A DNA stretch of 64,000 nucleotides from Aromatoleum toluclasticum ATCC 700605 (GCF_000378245.1 NZ_KB899513.1:1-64000); one strand, 5' to 3'; shown: positions 47,379-58,998, numbered from the stretch's first letter. Notes: generated by a model not told the origin, from the sequence alone. Translations and numbers: made by a program.

Positions 47379-47660
47379 ATGCTCAAAAAACTCATTGTCG
47401 CAGCAGCCTCTGTCTTGGTCGCGACGTCGGCCCTTGCAGTTGACGAGAGTAACGTCGAAAAATCGTATGTAATGAAGGATGGATCGACGGTTTATGTTTT
47501 CAAGGATGGCAAGATGGCCATGGAGAACAAATTCGGCCGGGTTGAAAGGATGGCGGAGGGGCACGTGATGGAGACTAAGGATGGCCAGAAGATCATGATG
47601 AAGGGCGATGAAATCTGGCGTCTTGAAAGGGCCTTGCATCCAAATCGCGGCGGTCGCTGA
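47379..47660 (+). CDS. copK: CopK-family periplasmic copper-binding protein (copy 3)
   Basis: 93 residues; AAAGGAG upstream. Signal peptide ends at ALAVD. Core NVEKSYVMKDGSTVYVFKDG, KMAMENKFGR, MAEGHVMETKDGQKIMMKG; here ERMAEGHVM replaces TMKEGHxM. Unlike copies 1 and 2 it has no czcE in front and no clear box of its own, so it may be read from the preceding promoter. A terminator hairpin follows at 47686. Confidence 0.9.
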   Translation: MLKKLIVAAASVLVATSALAVDESNVEKSYVMKDGSTVYVFKDGKMAMENKFGRVERMAEGHVMETKDGQKIMMKGDEIWRLERALHPNRGGR

Positions 47661-47685
47661 CGCTCCCATTACAAGTGTTCACCTG

Positions 47686-47712
47686 ACACCGGCCCCGAGC
47701 CGGTGTTGTTCT
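47686..47712 (+). terminator. Rho-independent-type terminator after copK array
   Basis: ACACCGGC (47686-47693), loop CCCGA, GCCGGTGT (47699-47706), then TGTTCT. It is an 8-bp GC-rich stem with a short T-rich tail 26 bp after the copK copy 3 stop; it also separates the convergent ankyrin pseudogene. Confidence 0.7.
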
Positions 47713-47891
47713 TGCATCGCCGGCGTTCTTCCGACGATCCGCAGGGCGAACTCGTAGATCAATACGTCGCCGGAAGGCGTGCCGGACGGTGTCTGTCTTG
47801 GTTTTAGCTCGATCAGCCTACCAAGTTGCGGCAACCATGCGTCTTGCGTGACGTCTGCGTAGCTACTGGATCAAAGTGCACCGTCGGAGTT

Positions 47892-48422
47892 TCAGGGAGG
47901 AGGATGCTTCGTACGTTGGGCGCGCCGTCCTTCGATGATGGTGACGACGTCGTGCCGCCCAACATCTGCGCGAGCCTGAGCTCGTCATGTCCGTCCGCGT
48001 CGAGTTGGTTGCGCTTCGCACCGCCGATCCGAAGATGCCGGACAACCGACGTGTGGCCCTTGTAGGCGGCCCAGAACAGAGGCCACTCCCCGTCCGAGTT
48101 CCGCACGTCGTGGTTGGCGCGGCCGATCAGGAATGAAACGATGTCCGCATGGCCGTTGAAAGCGGCCCAGAAGAGTGGCGTCCATCCCCGGCTATCGGGC
48201 AGGTCGACCGATGCACCGCGCGCCAACAGGTTGTCAATAACGGCCCACTGACGGTGATATGCCGCCAGGAAGATCAGGTGCCCCCTCGGTATTTTGCGAA
48301 GCGACGGGCAGTCCGTCCTCCAGCCATCTCAGCACTTCCGGGACCTTGCCCTGGCGAACCGCGTCGAGCTGCTTCGGGGCCGCTCGATCGCGCCTGGCTT
48401 TGTGCTGGATGTCGTAATGCAT
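47892..48422 (-). pseudogene. Ankyrin-repeat protein, copy 2, frameshifted
   Basis: By comparison with the intact copy at 50309-50866, this copy has a net 2-nt deletion near 48280 (after the ASQNTEG codons) and a 1-nt loss in a G run near 47960 (GGG versus GGGG in the third copy). Between the breaks the ankyrin units are clear: DSRGWTPLFWAAFNGHADIV and DGEWPLFWAAYKGHTSVV. Restoring frame yields an ending RHDVVTIIEGRRAQ. The start would be MHYDIQHKARR at 48422. Confidence 0.75.
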
Positions 48423-48521
48423 CGTCTTGGTCCTGACGAGGCGAACCCGGACTCTGCGGGCGTTGATCCTTCGCCACAATCCCCGGCGTCCCGCGCGATA
48501 CGCACATCAATTGAACTGTTG

Positions 48522-48884
48522 CTAGTCCGAGGGTGATGAGCTGCGTCTCGGGATTGGTGCGCTGCAGTCCTTGAAATTCACGTAGACCTTGTCGCCGACC
48601 TGTAATTGCGAGTCGGCGGGCAACTTGGCGGCGCGCGCATGCGAGTGTCCATGGCTCAAAAGCGCGATCATCACATACTGATCGCTGCCTTCCGTGCCCG
48701 ACGCCACGGTCCTGCAGTCATAAAACGCGGGCCGCTTCAGACTTTTCGCGGGTCCGATCTCGACAACGGTTCCTTTGCGCCACCCGTCCGCCTCGGAGTA
48801 TTTCCCTTCGAGCACGGTGGGGCTCGCACATCCGCTCAGCGCTACAAGGGCCACAATAGCGGTAGCAACCATAATTGTCTTCAT
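48522..48884 (-). CDS. Small lipoprotein, copy 1
   Basis: 120 residues with a lipobox (VALSGC). The mature part runs EGKYSEADGWRKGTVVEIGP, AFYDCRTVASGTEGSDQYVM, HGHSHARAAKLP and VGDKVYVNFKDCSAP, with the His motif GHSHAR and two Cys. It is nearly identical to copy 2 at 50979-51329 except for the signal and tail. The box at 49030-49045 with TACAGT on the minus strand should drive it. Function is unknown; the HGHSH motif suggests a metal. Confidence 0.72.
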   Translation of the reverse strand: MKTIMVATAIVALVALSGCASPTVLEGKYSEADGWRKGTVVEIGPAKSLKRPAFYDCRTVASGTEGSDQYVMIALLSHGHSHARAAKLPADSQLQVGDKVYVNFKDCSAPIPRRSSSPSD

Positions 48885-48990
48885 GGGATGACCTCCAGAA
48901 ACGGCAGAGGGAATGTCGGGCAGGATGAATCTGCTTCAGCCATCTTGGGGGTACGCAATCATGGCATCTGTGAAACCGCGTACTGGACTC

Positions 48991-49045
48991 ACTGTAGAAG
49001 ACTTTCCCTGTCGAATTGCAGACAGCCCGATTACGAATTCGTAAT
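48991..49045 (-). promoter_or_regulatory. Cop/Cus box plus -10, leftward (lipoprotein copy 1)
   Basis: Perfect dyad ATTAC-GAATTC-GTAAT at 49030-49045; on the minus strand TACAGT lies exactly 33 nt on (48996-48991). The surrounding 100 bp closely match the region before the regulator gene at 58.9-59.0 kb. Confidence 0.75.
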
Positions 49046-49079
49046 GTCGGCAGGCTGCGTGTCTTGAGCTCATTCGCGC

Positions 49080-49115
49080 ATGACGATATGGGCGGTCGAC
49101 GACCTGCCGATTGCG
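49080..49115 (+). pseudogene. Remnant of a second CusR-type regulator gene (5' end only)
   Basis: ATG at 49080 begins M-T-I-W-A-V-D-D-L-P-I-A, matching the start of the regulator at 59033 ([10 protein letters not shown]). About 36 bp in, the similarity ends where an ankyrin fragment begins on the other strand. The upstream bases (ATTCGCGC before the ATG) and the box are also shared. This looks like a regulator gene lost through recombination. Confidence 0.55.
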
Positions 49116-49285
49116 TCAAACGTCACGTTTGGAGCGCTGCCCTTCAGGGATGGTGACGACGTCGTGCCGCCCCAACGTCTGCGCGAGCCTGAGCTCGTCA
49201 TATCCGTCCGCGTCGAGCTGGTTGCGCTTCGCACCGCCGACCAGAAGATGCCGGACAACCGACGTGTGGCCCTTGTAGACTCGGG
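49116..49285 (-). pseudogene. Ankyrin-repeat protein, copy 3, C-terminal fragment
   Basis: In frame it reads VYKGHTSVVRHLLVGGAKRN, QLDADGYDELRLAQTLGRHD and VVTIPEGQRSKRDV, equal to the end of the other two ankyrin genes. The N-terminal two thirds are missing, and unrelated sequence precedes it. It is fused tail-on to the regulator remnant at 49080. Confidence 0.75.
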
Positions 49286-49335
49286 GTTCCGTGCACGGCG
49301 ACGCGTGTTCTCTCGATGGCAATCGGGCCGTGACC

Positions 49336-50142
49336 TTACTTGAACGGGTGCTCCAACGACACATAGAGCAATACACCCTGCGTTCCCGAAGACGGGCCGA
49401 CACCGATCGGTCTGGAAACTCCCGACACAACCTGGAGACCCGAATCGAAGTTGGTCGCATAGCGGAAGCCGGGGTTGATGAACATCGTCTTCTCATGTTG
49501 TCTACTGCCGTCCGCCTGAACTGCTTCGAAATTCGTTCCGGCCGCCTCCAACATCAGGTTGAAGTTCGCGCTCACCAAGTAAATGATGCTGGCACCGTAG
49601 TTCGACCCTACGGTATCAGCGCGGGCGCCGCCAGACTCTCTGGAGTTCGGCGTGTAGGTTCCCCCGAGATTCCAATGGGTGACCACTGAGTCGGATAACT
49701 CAACGCTCAGGGGCAGGTTCACCTGAATGCCAATAGCGCCAGTGCCATGCCCTTTTCGGTAGTCTCCGGACGGCGCGATGACCGACAGGCGAGGCGCGAA
49801 GGCGACGCCCTCCCTACCGATCGCTTGATATCGATAGTTGAGGGCGATGTCGCCGACGCCGGTCGATGCAGTTGGATCGGCGACCCGCAGGACTGGAATC
49901 GTGTATGAAAGCTGGTGGGTTTCGTCGGGAATCGGCCATTCCTGCGTGAAGGTATAGGCCCACTCCTTGGACTGCCGGAGGTACATAAAGCTCTGAATGT
50001 GCTGTACCACGCCGGCTTCCTGGTTGTATGCCTCTTCGATCAGGAACGAATTGTCCTGGATCTTTTTGGCTCCATCGGCTGTGGCATGGAGGGGAACACC
50101 GAAGGTCATGGCCAGTGCCACGATGAAACGATGAATTGACAT
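49336..50142 (-). CDS. Outer-membrane protein of the MetA-pathway/phenol-degradation (Phenol_MetA_deg) type
   Basis: 268 residues with signal peptide (cleaved near ATADG). The barrel is rich in alternating strands: YTFTQEWPIPDETHQLSYTI, GVGDIALNYRYQAIG, FAPRLSVIAPSGDYRKGHG and a terminal VLLYVSLEHPFK. The family is of uncharacterised outer-membrane proteins, sometimes found with metal or aromatic genes. It stands between ankyrin copies 3 and 1. Confidence 0.7.
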   Translation of the reverse strand: MSIHRFIVALAMTFGVPLHATADGAKKIQDNSFLIEEAYNQEAGVVQHIQSFMYLRQSKEWAYTFTQEWPIPDETHQLSYTIPVLRVADPTASTGVGDIALNYRYQAIGREGVAFAPRLSVIAPSGDYRKGHGTGAIGIQVNLPLSVELSDSVVTHWNLGGTYTPNSRESGGARADTVGSNYGASIIYLVSANFNLMLEAAGTNFEAVQADGSRQHEKTMFINPGFRYATNFDSGLQVVSGVSRPIGVGPSSGTQGVLLYVSLEHPFK

Positions 50143-50308
50143 GATGATTCCTTGAGGATATGACAGGTCTAAATCAGAGCGCCGGAGTGCGCGGCAGTGT
50201 CGCGTACTCCGGCAAAAGGGCCTACATCACTTCAGTTTGAAGCTTACGTGGGCTTCCGGTTTGCCAAGCAGTTATTTCGACTTGTACGAGTGGAGCCGTG
50301 GGGCGGGG

Positions 50309-50866
50309 TTAAACGAACCCGTCGGAATTCCCTGGCTGGGGGTGAGTCATGTGCCGCGTCCGCTGCCCTTCAAGGATGGTGACGATTTCTTGTCGCGCCA
50401 AGGTGCGTGCGAGCCAGAGCTCGTCATGACCATCCACATCGAGTTGATTCCGCTTCGCGCCGCCGAGCAAGAGGTAGCGGACGACGGCCGTGTGGCCTTT
50501 GTAAACCGCCCAGAACAAGGGCCACTCCCCGTCGTTAGTCCGCGCGTCGGGATTGGCACCGCGCCCGATCAAGAACGAGACGATGTCCGCATGGCTGTTG
50601 AAGGCGGCCCAGAAGAGCGGAGTCCATCCCATGCGATCGGGCAGGTCGACCGATGCGCCGTGCGCCAACAGGCTGTCAATGACAGCCCACTGACGGTGAT
50701 AGGCGGCGAGGAAGATCAGACTGCACCCCTCGGTGTCCTGCCAGTTGGCCGGCAGTCCGTCCTCCAGCCACCTCAGCACTTCCGGTACGTTGCCATCGCG
50801 AACGGCTTCGAGCAGTGCTGGGTCGACTCGATCGCCCCAAGCTTCGTAATGGATGTCGTCACTCAT
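50309..50866 (-). CDS. Ankyrin-repeat protein, copy 1 (intact)
   Basis: 185 residues from ATG 50866 (MSDDIHYEAWGD). About four ankyrin units: LLEAVRDGNVPEVLRWLEDG, SLIFLAAYHRQWAVIDSLLA, MGWTPLFWAAFNSHADIVSF and GEWPLFWAVYKGHTAVVRYL. There is no signal peptide, so it is probably cytosolic and binds another protein. Copy 2 (47.9-48.4 kb) and copy 3 (49.1 kb) are broken relatives. The lipoprotein gene lies upstream of it on the same strand. Confidence 0.85.
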   Translation of the reverse strand: MSDDIHYEAWGDRVDPALLEAVRDGNVPEVLRWLEDGLPANWQDTEGCSLIFLAAYHRQWAVIDSLLAHGASVDLPDRMGWTPLFWAAFNSHADIVSFLIGRGANPDARTNDGEWPLFWAVYKGHTAVVRYLLLGGAKRNQLDVDGHDELWLARTLARQEIVTILEGQRTRHMTHPQPGNSDGFV

Positions 50867-50978
50867 CGTGTGGGCCCTGAGCAGACCAACCAAGGTTTCT
50901 CCGACCGCTGATCAATCGCAACGATCCCCCGCGTCCCGCGCGGCAAGTACATCAAGAGAGTGCCTACCGGTCGAACGT

Positions 50979-51329
50979 TCATGAGCTGCGTTTCGGGATT
51001 GGCGCGCTGCAGTCCTTGAAATTCACGTAAACCTTGTCGCCGACCTGCAATTGCGAGTCGGCGGGCAACTTGGCGGCACGCGCATGCGAGTGTCCATGGC
51101 TCAACAGCGCGATCATCACATACTGATCGTTGCCTTCCGTGCCCGACGCCTCGGTCCTGCAGTCATAAAACGCGGGCCGCTTCAGACTTTTCGCCGGGCC
51201 GATCTCGACGACGGTTCCTTTACGCCACCCGTCCGCCTCGGAGTATTTCCCTTCGAGCACGGTGGGGCTCGCACATCCGCCCAATCCACCGAGGGCCACG
51301 ACAACCATTCCTGCAGCAAAAGCTTTCAT
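50979..51329 (-). CDS. Small lipoprotein, copy 2
   Basis: 116 residues from ATG 51329; lipobox GLGGC. From TVLEGKYSEADGWRKG onward it is almost identical, also at the DNA level, to the lipoprotein at 48522-48884 (for example HGHSHARAAKLPADSQLQ), but the signal peptide and last residues differ. It lies between the Czc-type operon 2 and the intact ankyrin gene. Confidence 0.72.
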   Translation of the reverse strand: MKAFAAGMVVVALGGLGGCASPTVLEGKYSEADGWRKGTVVEIGPAKSLKRPAFYDCRTEASGTEGNDQYVMIALLSHGHSHARAAKLPADSQLQVGDKVYVNFKDCSAPIPKRSS

Positions 51330-51395
51330 TGGGTCACCTTTTTGATCACATGGGAAGGCCACCCGCAGCGACGTGCTGCAGGCAGCCGGACGGCG

Positions 51396-51782
51396 TCACT
51401 TCAGCGTGAAGCGCGCGGTGGTGGAGGGCTTGCCCGGCAGCGTGACGACGGCCACCAACTTGGTGCCGGCGCCCACCTTGAAGCTCCCCTTGGACTCCAG
51501 CCGGTCGCCGGCAGGCTTCAGTTCGACTTCCTGCTTTTCGGTGCCGGCCAGGAGCGTGAGCTTCGCGCTGCCATTGGCCACATCGAGCGGCTTACCGTGA
51601 TCGCGCAGGTGCAGCTGGATGACGTCAGGCTTGGCGACGAGCTCGAGGTCGATATCCTTGACCTCGACGACCACACCACCGTGCAGGGATTCATGTCCGT
51701 GGGCATGGTCGTGCTTATCCGCCGCGAAAGCGGGACCGACGGCGACCAGGGCAGCCAGGGCGACGAGCTTCGAGAGTTTCAT
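51396..51782 (-). CDS. Small periplasmic protein closing Czc-type operon 2
   Basis: 128 residues, start MKLSKLVALA with AAAGGAG upstream. Signal cleaved near AFAADKH. His-rich mature start (DKHDHAHGHESLHGG), then VVEVKDIDLELVAKPDVIQL, a KLTLLAGTEKQEVEL strand and VAVVTLPGKPSTTARFTLK. It is paralogous to 31988-32368, and lies in the same place after the RND gene. Confidence 0.77.
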   Translation of the reverse strand: MKLSKLVALAALVAVGPAFAADKHDHAHGHESLHGGVVVEVKDIDLELVAKPDVIQLHLRDHGKPLDVANGSAKLTLLAGTEKQEVELKPAGDRLESKGSFKVGAGTKLVAVVTLPGKPSTTARFTLK

Positions 51783-51823
51783 GTTTTCTCCTTTCAGGAT
51801 TCGATTGTGTAGGCGCATCAGCG

Positions 51824-54943
<3,120 letters not shown>

Positions 54944-54958
54944 CGGTCGGGCTCCCCG

Positions 54959-56071
54959 TCAGCGGATCTGGTTGATCAGGGTGGCCGCGTTTGTGGCGAC
55001 GCGCTCCCCGGCCGCGAGGCCCGACGTCACCGCCACATTCGCCCCGTCGAGCGGCGCGGTCGTGACGGTGCGGGGCTCGAAGCGCTCCGGCGCGGTCTTG
55101 ACCCACACGATGGTCTGGTTCGCCGGGTTCTTCAGCACCGATCCCGCGGGCACGCTGACGCCCTGCAGTGTGCTGCGCGTTTGCACGAACACCTCGACCG
55201 GTTGCCCGACAGCGAAACGCGCCAAGGAATCGCCCGCCGCACCGAAAGCGAGCGGCAGCGCCTGCTCGCGCAGACTGCGCGCCGCGCCGAGAAAGTCGAG
55301 TCTCACGCGTTGCTCGCCGACCGCGAGGCTCGCGCCTGCGACATCGATGGCGGTGTCGGCATCGTAGGCCAGCGCCTCGACGCGCAGCCGTTTCGGATCG
55401 ACGATCTCGAACACCAGTTCGCGCGCGTCGACGACTTGCCCGGCGACCGCGTTGCTCGATGCGATCACACCCGCGACGGGCGCCACGAGCGCATCGCGAT
55501 TGCTGAGCCCCGCACCCACCGCCGTCGCGCGGGCCGCGAGACTCGCGAGTTCGCTCTCGGCCGCTTCGATCTCCTTGCGCGGCACCGTGTCGGCGAGCTC
55601 CTTCAGCCGCGATACGCGCTTTTCCGCGAGCACTTTGGCAGCCCGCAATTCGGCGAGCTGGGCCATCTGGTTCGAGCGCTCGATCTGTCCCGCTGATGGC
55701 ACGACGTACGCGAGCACCTCGCCCTTCTTCACCGCCTGTCCGATCCCGGGCAAGCCGCGCGGTCCGGCTTCGAGGCGGCCGGCGACCAGCGCCTGCACCT
55801 TTCCGCCCGCGTTGGGGTCCATCACCACTTTGCCAGCCAGCGTCACTGTGCGCGGCAGGTTGCCGGCTTCCGTGACCAGCGTGCGCACGCCGATCTGGCG
55901 TTGTGCCGGCTTGGGCAGGAATACGCTGCCGTCGGGCAAGCGTCGCGGACCGTTGCCTCCGACGGGCGCGGAGCCTTCGTCGCCGTGATCGTGCCCGTCG
56001 CCAGCGAATGCGTTCCACGATGCACTTGCCGTAACAAGGCACAGCATGACCAACAGAATTCCCGGTTTCAT
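54959..56071 (-). CDS. CzcB-like membrane fusion protein (operon 2)
   Basis: 370 residues from ATG 56071, overlapping the preceding gene's stop (ATGA). Signal peptide (ending NAFAGDG), His-rich start (GDGHDHGDEG), then RRLPDGSVFLPKPAQRQIGV and VMDPNAGGKVQALVAGRLEA, a helical hairpin and final GERVATNAATLINQIR. It is paralogous to 27656-28810. Confidence 0.92.
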   Translation of the reverse strand: MKPGILLVMLCLVTASASWNAFAGDGHDHGDEGSAPVGGNGPRRLPDGSVFLPKPAQRQIGVRTLVTEAGNLPRTVTLAGKVVMDPNAGGKVQALVAGRLEAGPRGLPGIGQAVKKGEVLAYVVPSAGQIERSNQMAQLAELRAAKVLAEKRVSRLKELADTVPRKEIEAAESELASLAARATAVGAGLSNRDALVAPVAGVIASSNAVAGQVVDARELVFEIVDPKRLRVEALAYDADTAIDVAGASLAVGEQRVRLDFLGAARSLREQALPLAFGAAGDSLARFAVGQPVEVFVQTRSTLQGVSVPAGSVLKNPANQTIVWVKTAPERFEPRTVTTAPLDGANVAVTSGLAAGERVATNAATLINQIR

Positions 56072-56652
56072 GCGACACCTCCGGCCGAACGGGTGCGGGC
56101 GTTTCCCTTGCGCAGCGCGGCCCAGCCGACGAGTCCAAGAACGAGAACGCCGGCGCCCACCCATCCCGCGTAGGGTTTCACGCCTGGTCCGGCCGATTCG
56201 GCGTGCACCTCGGTGGCCTCTTCATGCAGATCCAGCTCGCCGGCAAGGAGGTCGGTGTCTTGTCCGGCCACGACCGTGGCGGTCACGGACACGACGCCCG
56301 GTTTGAGTGCATCCTGCAGCGTGGCTTCGAACTCGCCGTCGGCATGTGGCTCGACGGAAATCGCCTTGCCGTCGAGTTGCAGCTCCAGCGTCGCGTCCTT
56401 GACCGGGCTGTTGTCGGCGAAGCGGTCGAGATAGAGGGTGATGTTCTCGCCATCGACCACGCCGACCAGCTCGAAGAGCTCCGAAACGGCGGTGAATCGC
56501 GGTAGCGCCGGGCCGGCCATGGGCGCCGGGGCGTCACCGTGGTCGTGGCCTTCGCCGGCCAAGGCCTGAGGCGTGAAGCCCGCAAGGACGGCGGCAAGAC
56601 TCCACGCCGCCAGGGTAGGGGAAGGTTTCATGTTCGGGTTCCTGGTGTTCAT
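56068..56652 (-). CDS. Membrane-anchored periplasmic protein of Czc-type operon (operon 2)
   Basis: 194 residues from ATG 56652, overlapping the channel gene stop. Signal peptide (ending ALAGEG), GEGHDHGDAPAP, Ig-like domain (FELVGVVDGENITLYLDRFA, then ATLQDALKPGVVSVTATVVAG), C-terminal TM (WVGAGVLVLGLVGWAAL) and basic tail. Same layout as 27063-27632 and the same operon position. Confidence 0.8.
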   Translation of the reverse strand: MNTRNPNMKPSPTLAAWSLAAVLAGFTPQALAGEGHDHGDAPAPMAGPALPRFTAVSELFELVGVVDGENITLYLDRFADNSPVKDATLELQLDGKAISVEPHADGEFEATLQDALKPGVVSVTATVVAGQDTDLLAGELDLHEEATEVHAESAGPGVKPYAGWVGAGVLVLGLVGWAALRKGNARTRSAGGVA

Positions 56653-57911
56653 TCGGGAAGAAGGCCCATGGCCTGCCGCAGCGCGGATACGGCCGCGGCC
56701 AGTTCGATGCGGGTGCGCGCCACCTGACGCTCGGCTTCGGCGGCCTCGAGTTCGATGCGCAGGCGGGTCGGCAGATCGGTTTCGCCGAGGCGGAACGCCT
56801 TCTGGAAGAAGCCGCGCGACTCGCGGGCCAACTGCGCGCGCCGCTCGGCAGAGGCGACCAGGGTGCGCGCCGATTCGACCCGGACGCGCGCCGTATCCAC
56901 TTCGGCCGTCAGGCGTTCGCGTTCCAGCCTCAGCTGGGTTTCGGCTTCGATCGCCTCGGCACTGGCGCTGGCAACGCGGGCGCGGTTGCGGGTATCGGAC
57001 CCGAACGGAATGCGTACGCCGATCGTCACCGTCTGTTGCCAGGATTCGCCGGATGCGCCACGCTCGCGCGTCGTCGCCAGACGCAACTCGGGATTGGCGC
57101 GGCCCTGAATCCCGGCGAGGTTCATGCTGCGTTGGGCAAGCTCCGCCCGATCGCGTAGTTCGGCGACAGCAGGATGCCCCACTTCTGGTGCAGAGGGGGT
57201 GGCAGGGACGGGCTCTGCTTCGGCCACGGCGAGCCCTTCGCCAGCAAGCGCAGGTGCCATGCCTATCAGGGCGCGCAACTGCTGTTCCGCACCCGCGAGC
57301 GCGCCGCTGGCTTCGGCGAGCGCCGCTTCTGCGGTCGCGAGCGCTCCGTCCGCCTGATGCTGGTCGGCCCGTGCGAGATCGCCGGCCCGAACCCGTTTCG
57401 ATACATCCGAGGTGAGTTCGCGGGCGCTGGCAAGCCGCTCGCGTGCGACCAGGACATCGATCCGCGCGCGCTGCCAATCCCAGTACGCGGCCCGAACCGC
57501 AGCGGCCGTGCGCAGTTGTGCCGCAAGCGTGCGGCTCGTACTCGTGCGCACTTCGGCATCGGCAAGGGCCGCGGTCGATGCACGTTCGCCGGGCAACCAC
57601 AGCGGCGCCGCGAGACCGATCTCGTATTCACGGCTGCCGTCGTTGCGGTGGATTTGGTCGGTCTTGCCCGATACTTCGAGTGCCAGCGGTTCGGCCGACC
57701 AGTTGTCGGCGCTCTCACGTCGCGCCTGCGCAGCCGTCCGGCGCATGTCAAACGACTGGGCTTCGGGTTGACGCGCCCACGCAGCGTTGAATGCCTGTTG
57801 GAGCGTTGTTACGACCGGTGATGCGGGGGGCGTGGCTTGTGCCCACGCCCCACTGGCCGCGAGTCCGAGCAGCAGCCCCGGCAGCCAGTTGATGCGAATT
57901 CTTCGAAACAT
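56649..57911 (-). CDS. CzcC-like outer-membrane efflux channel (operon 2)
   Basis: 420 residues from ATG 57911 (MFRRIRINW), signal cleaved near AWAQ. OEP repeats include FNAAWARQPEAQSFDMRRTA, TDQIHRNDGSREYEIGLAAP and TIGVRIPFGSDTRNRARVAS. It ends MGLLPE and overlaps the next start by ATGA. It is paralogous to 25822-27066 and less so to the other two channels. Confidence 0.9.
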   Translation of the reverse strand: MFRRIRINWLPGLLLGLAASGAWAQATPPASPVVTTLQQAFNAAWARQPEAQSFDMRRTAAQARRESADNWSAEPLALEVSGKTDQIHRNDGSREYEIGLAAPLWLPGERASTAALADAEVRTSTSRTLAAQLRTAAAVRAAYWDWQRARIDVLVARERLASARELTSDVSKRVRAGDLARADQHQADGALATAEAALAEASGALAGAEQQLRALIGMAPALAGEGLAVAEAEPVPATPSAPEVGHPAVAELRDRAELAQRSMNLAGIQGRANPELRLATTRERGASGESWQQTVTIGVRIPFGSDTRNRARVASASAEAIEAETQLRLERERLTAEVDTARVRVESARTLVASAERRAQLARESRGFFQKAFRLGETDLPTRLRIELEAAEAERQVARTRIELAAAVSALRQAMGLLPE

Positions 57912-57987
57912 CCAATTCTCCGTTGATGACGAGACACGGAAAATCGGCAAGGCGCGATCAGCTCGATCGCAATGGACGCGCGGCAAT

Positions 57988-58002
57988 ACCGTTCATAACG
58001 GT
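57988..58002. repeat. Perfect inverted repeat between czcI-like and channel genes
   Basis: ACCGTT-CAT-AACGGT, 6-bp arms around 3 nt, 77 bp before the channel start. It could be an operator or a short mRNA hairpin that tunes expression between czcI and the channel gene. Confidence 0.4.
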
Positions 58003-58042
58003 GAAACTGCCGGAAAGAGAATGAAAGCGACCACCCTGCCGA

Positions 58043-58399
58043 TCAGGCAGGGAGGCCCCATTTCGGACGTTCGGGCTCGGAGGGATGTCCCGGGAGCAAC
58101 CCCATCGGAGTGGAGGCGATGGCGAGGGAAGTCAGGATGTCGGTCGATGACGCTCCCACATCGCTCGGCAGTGCGGTGCAAGTCGCCGCCTGGCAGAAGC
58201 TGCAATCGAAATCGGTTCCTGCTGCTTTCGATCCGGGCTCGTCGCCAGCCGCGGCCTGATGCTGGTGGTCATGATGACCCAGGTGGTTCGCCGCCGCCCC
58301 CGACTCGTGCTGGCAGTAGGCGCTCACCGCGGCCCAACCCAGTTGGAGCGGCAGGAACACCATGAAGAGAATCGCAAGCCAGCGGCGCATGCGGCGCAT
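58043..58399 (-). CDS. czcI: CzcI-like/DUF2946 small secreted protein heading operon 2
   Basis: 118 residues. N-terminal signal (RWLAILFMVFLPLQLGWAA), SAYCQHESGAAANH as in CzcI proteins, His cluster (HLGHHDHQHQ) and CSFCQAATCTAL with three Cys. CzcI precedes czcC in Cupriavidus and modulates pump expression. An in-frame ATG three codons downstream is an alternative. The operon 1 relative lacks such a gene. Confidence 0.72.
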   Translation of the reverse strand: MRRMRRWLAILFMVFLPLQLGWAAVSAYCQHESGAAANHLGHHDHQHQAAAGDEPGSKAAGTDFDCSFCQAATCTALPSDVGASSTDILTSLAIASTPMGLLPGHPSEPERPKWGLPA

Positions 58400-58526
58400 T
58401 GTAGCGGCAAGAGGAAAGAAAATGAAAATGGGGACTGGACTGCTGAGGACTCACGGCGAGACTGCGTGGGGCCATGCGATGTCACGTGTTGCGTGGCATC
58501 CGGCCCGCGCGCATATCTCCACCGCG

Positions 58527-58865
58527 TCAATTGTCACCATAGAGCTCGTCCATGCGTGCCCGCTCCTCGGGCGTCATGCTCAGCAGCTCGTTGATCACCT
58601 CTTCGCGGGTTTTGCCCGGTCCGACGTCGCGGGAAGGCGGGGGCAGGCCGCGCAGCAGGTACGAGTAGCTGCCATCGGCTTTCGCCTCTTCGAGTTCCTT
58701 CAGCACTTCGGTGCGCGTCTTGGTGCTTGTGGAATGGTCGGGATGAAAGGTGAAACCGGCTTCATTGTTGGCGGGGTGCCACAGCGAACCGGCAAGTGCC
58801 GCGGTCGGCGCGGCGAGGACGGCGGCGAGCAAGGGCACGAGGGTGGCGGTACGGATCTTGGACAT
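58527..58865 (-). CDS. DUF4148 small secreted protein
   Basis: 112 residues with signal peptide (cleaved near ALAGS). The DUF4148 block is plain: KTRTEVLKELEEAKADG, RGLPPPSRDVGPGKTREEV and SMTPEERARMDELYGDN. DUF4148 proteins are frequent in beta-proteobacteria and often induced by metals. It has a perfect Cop/Cus box in front and lies opposite the regulator gene. Confidence 0.85.
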   Translation of the reverse strand: MSKIRTATLVPLLAAVLAAPTAALAGSLWHPANNEAGFTFHPDHSTSTKTRTEVLKELEEAKADGSYSYLLRGLPPPSRDVGPGKTREEVINELLSMTPEERARMDELYGDN

Positions 58866-58943
58866 GATGGGCTTCCTTTCGTCGATGCAGGGGACGGTCC
58901 GGCTCGGGCAACGTCCGTTGCAGTCCGGCCGGACACGGGACGT

Positions 58944-58998
58944 ACTGTAGAAAACCGTCCACGTCGAATCGCGAACAGCCCGATTACGAATTCGTAAT
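58944..58998 (-). promoter_or_regulatory. Cop/Cus box plus -10, leftward (DUF4148 gene), shared with regulator start
   Basis: Perfect dyad ATTAC-GAATTC-GTAAT at 58983-58998; on the minus strand TACAGT follows at exactly 33 nt (58949-58944). Rightward, the regulator ATG is 35 bp away with GATAAT at 59021-59026, so the same box may also act in autoregulation of that gene. Confidence 0.75.
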
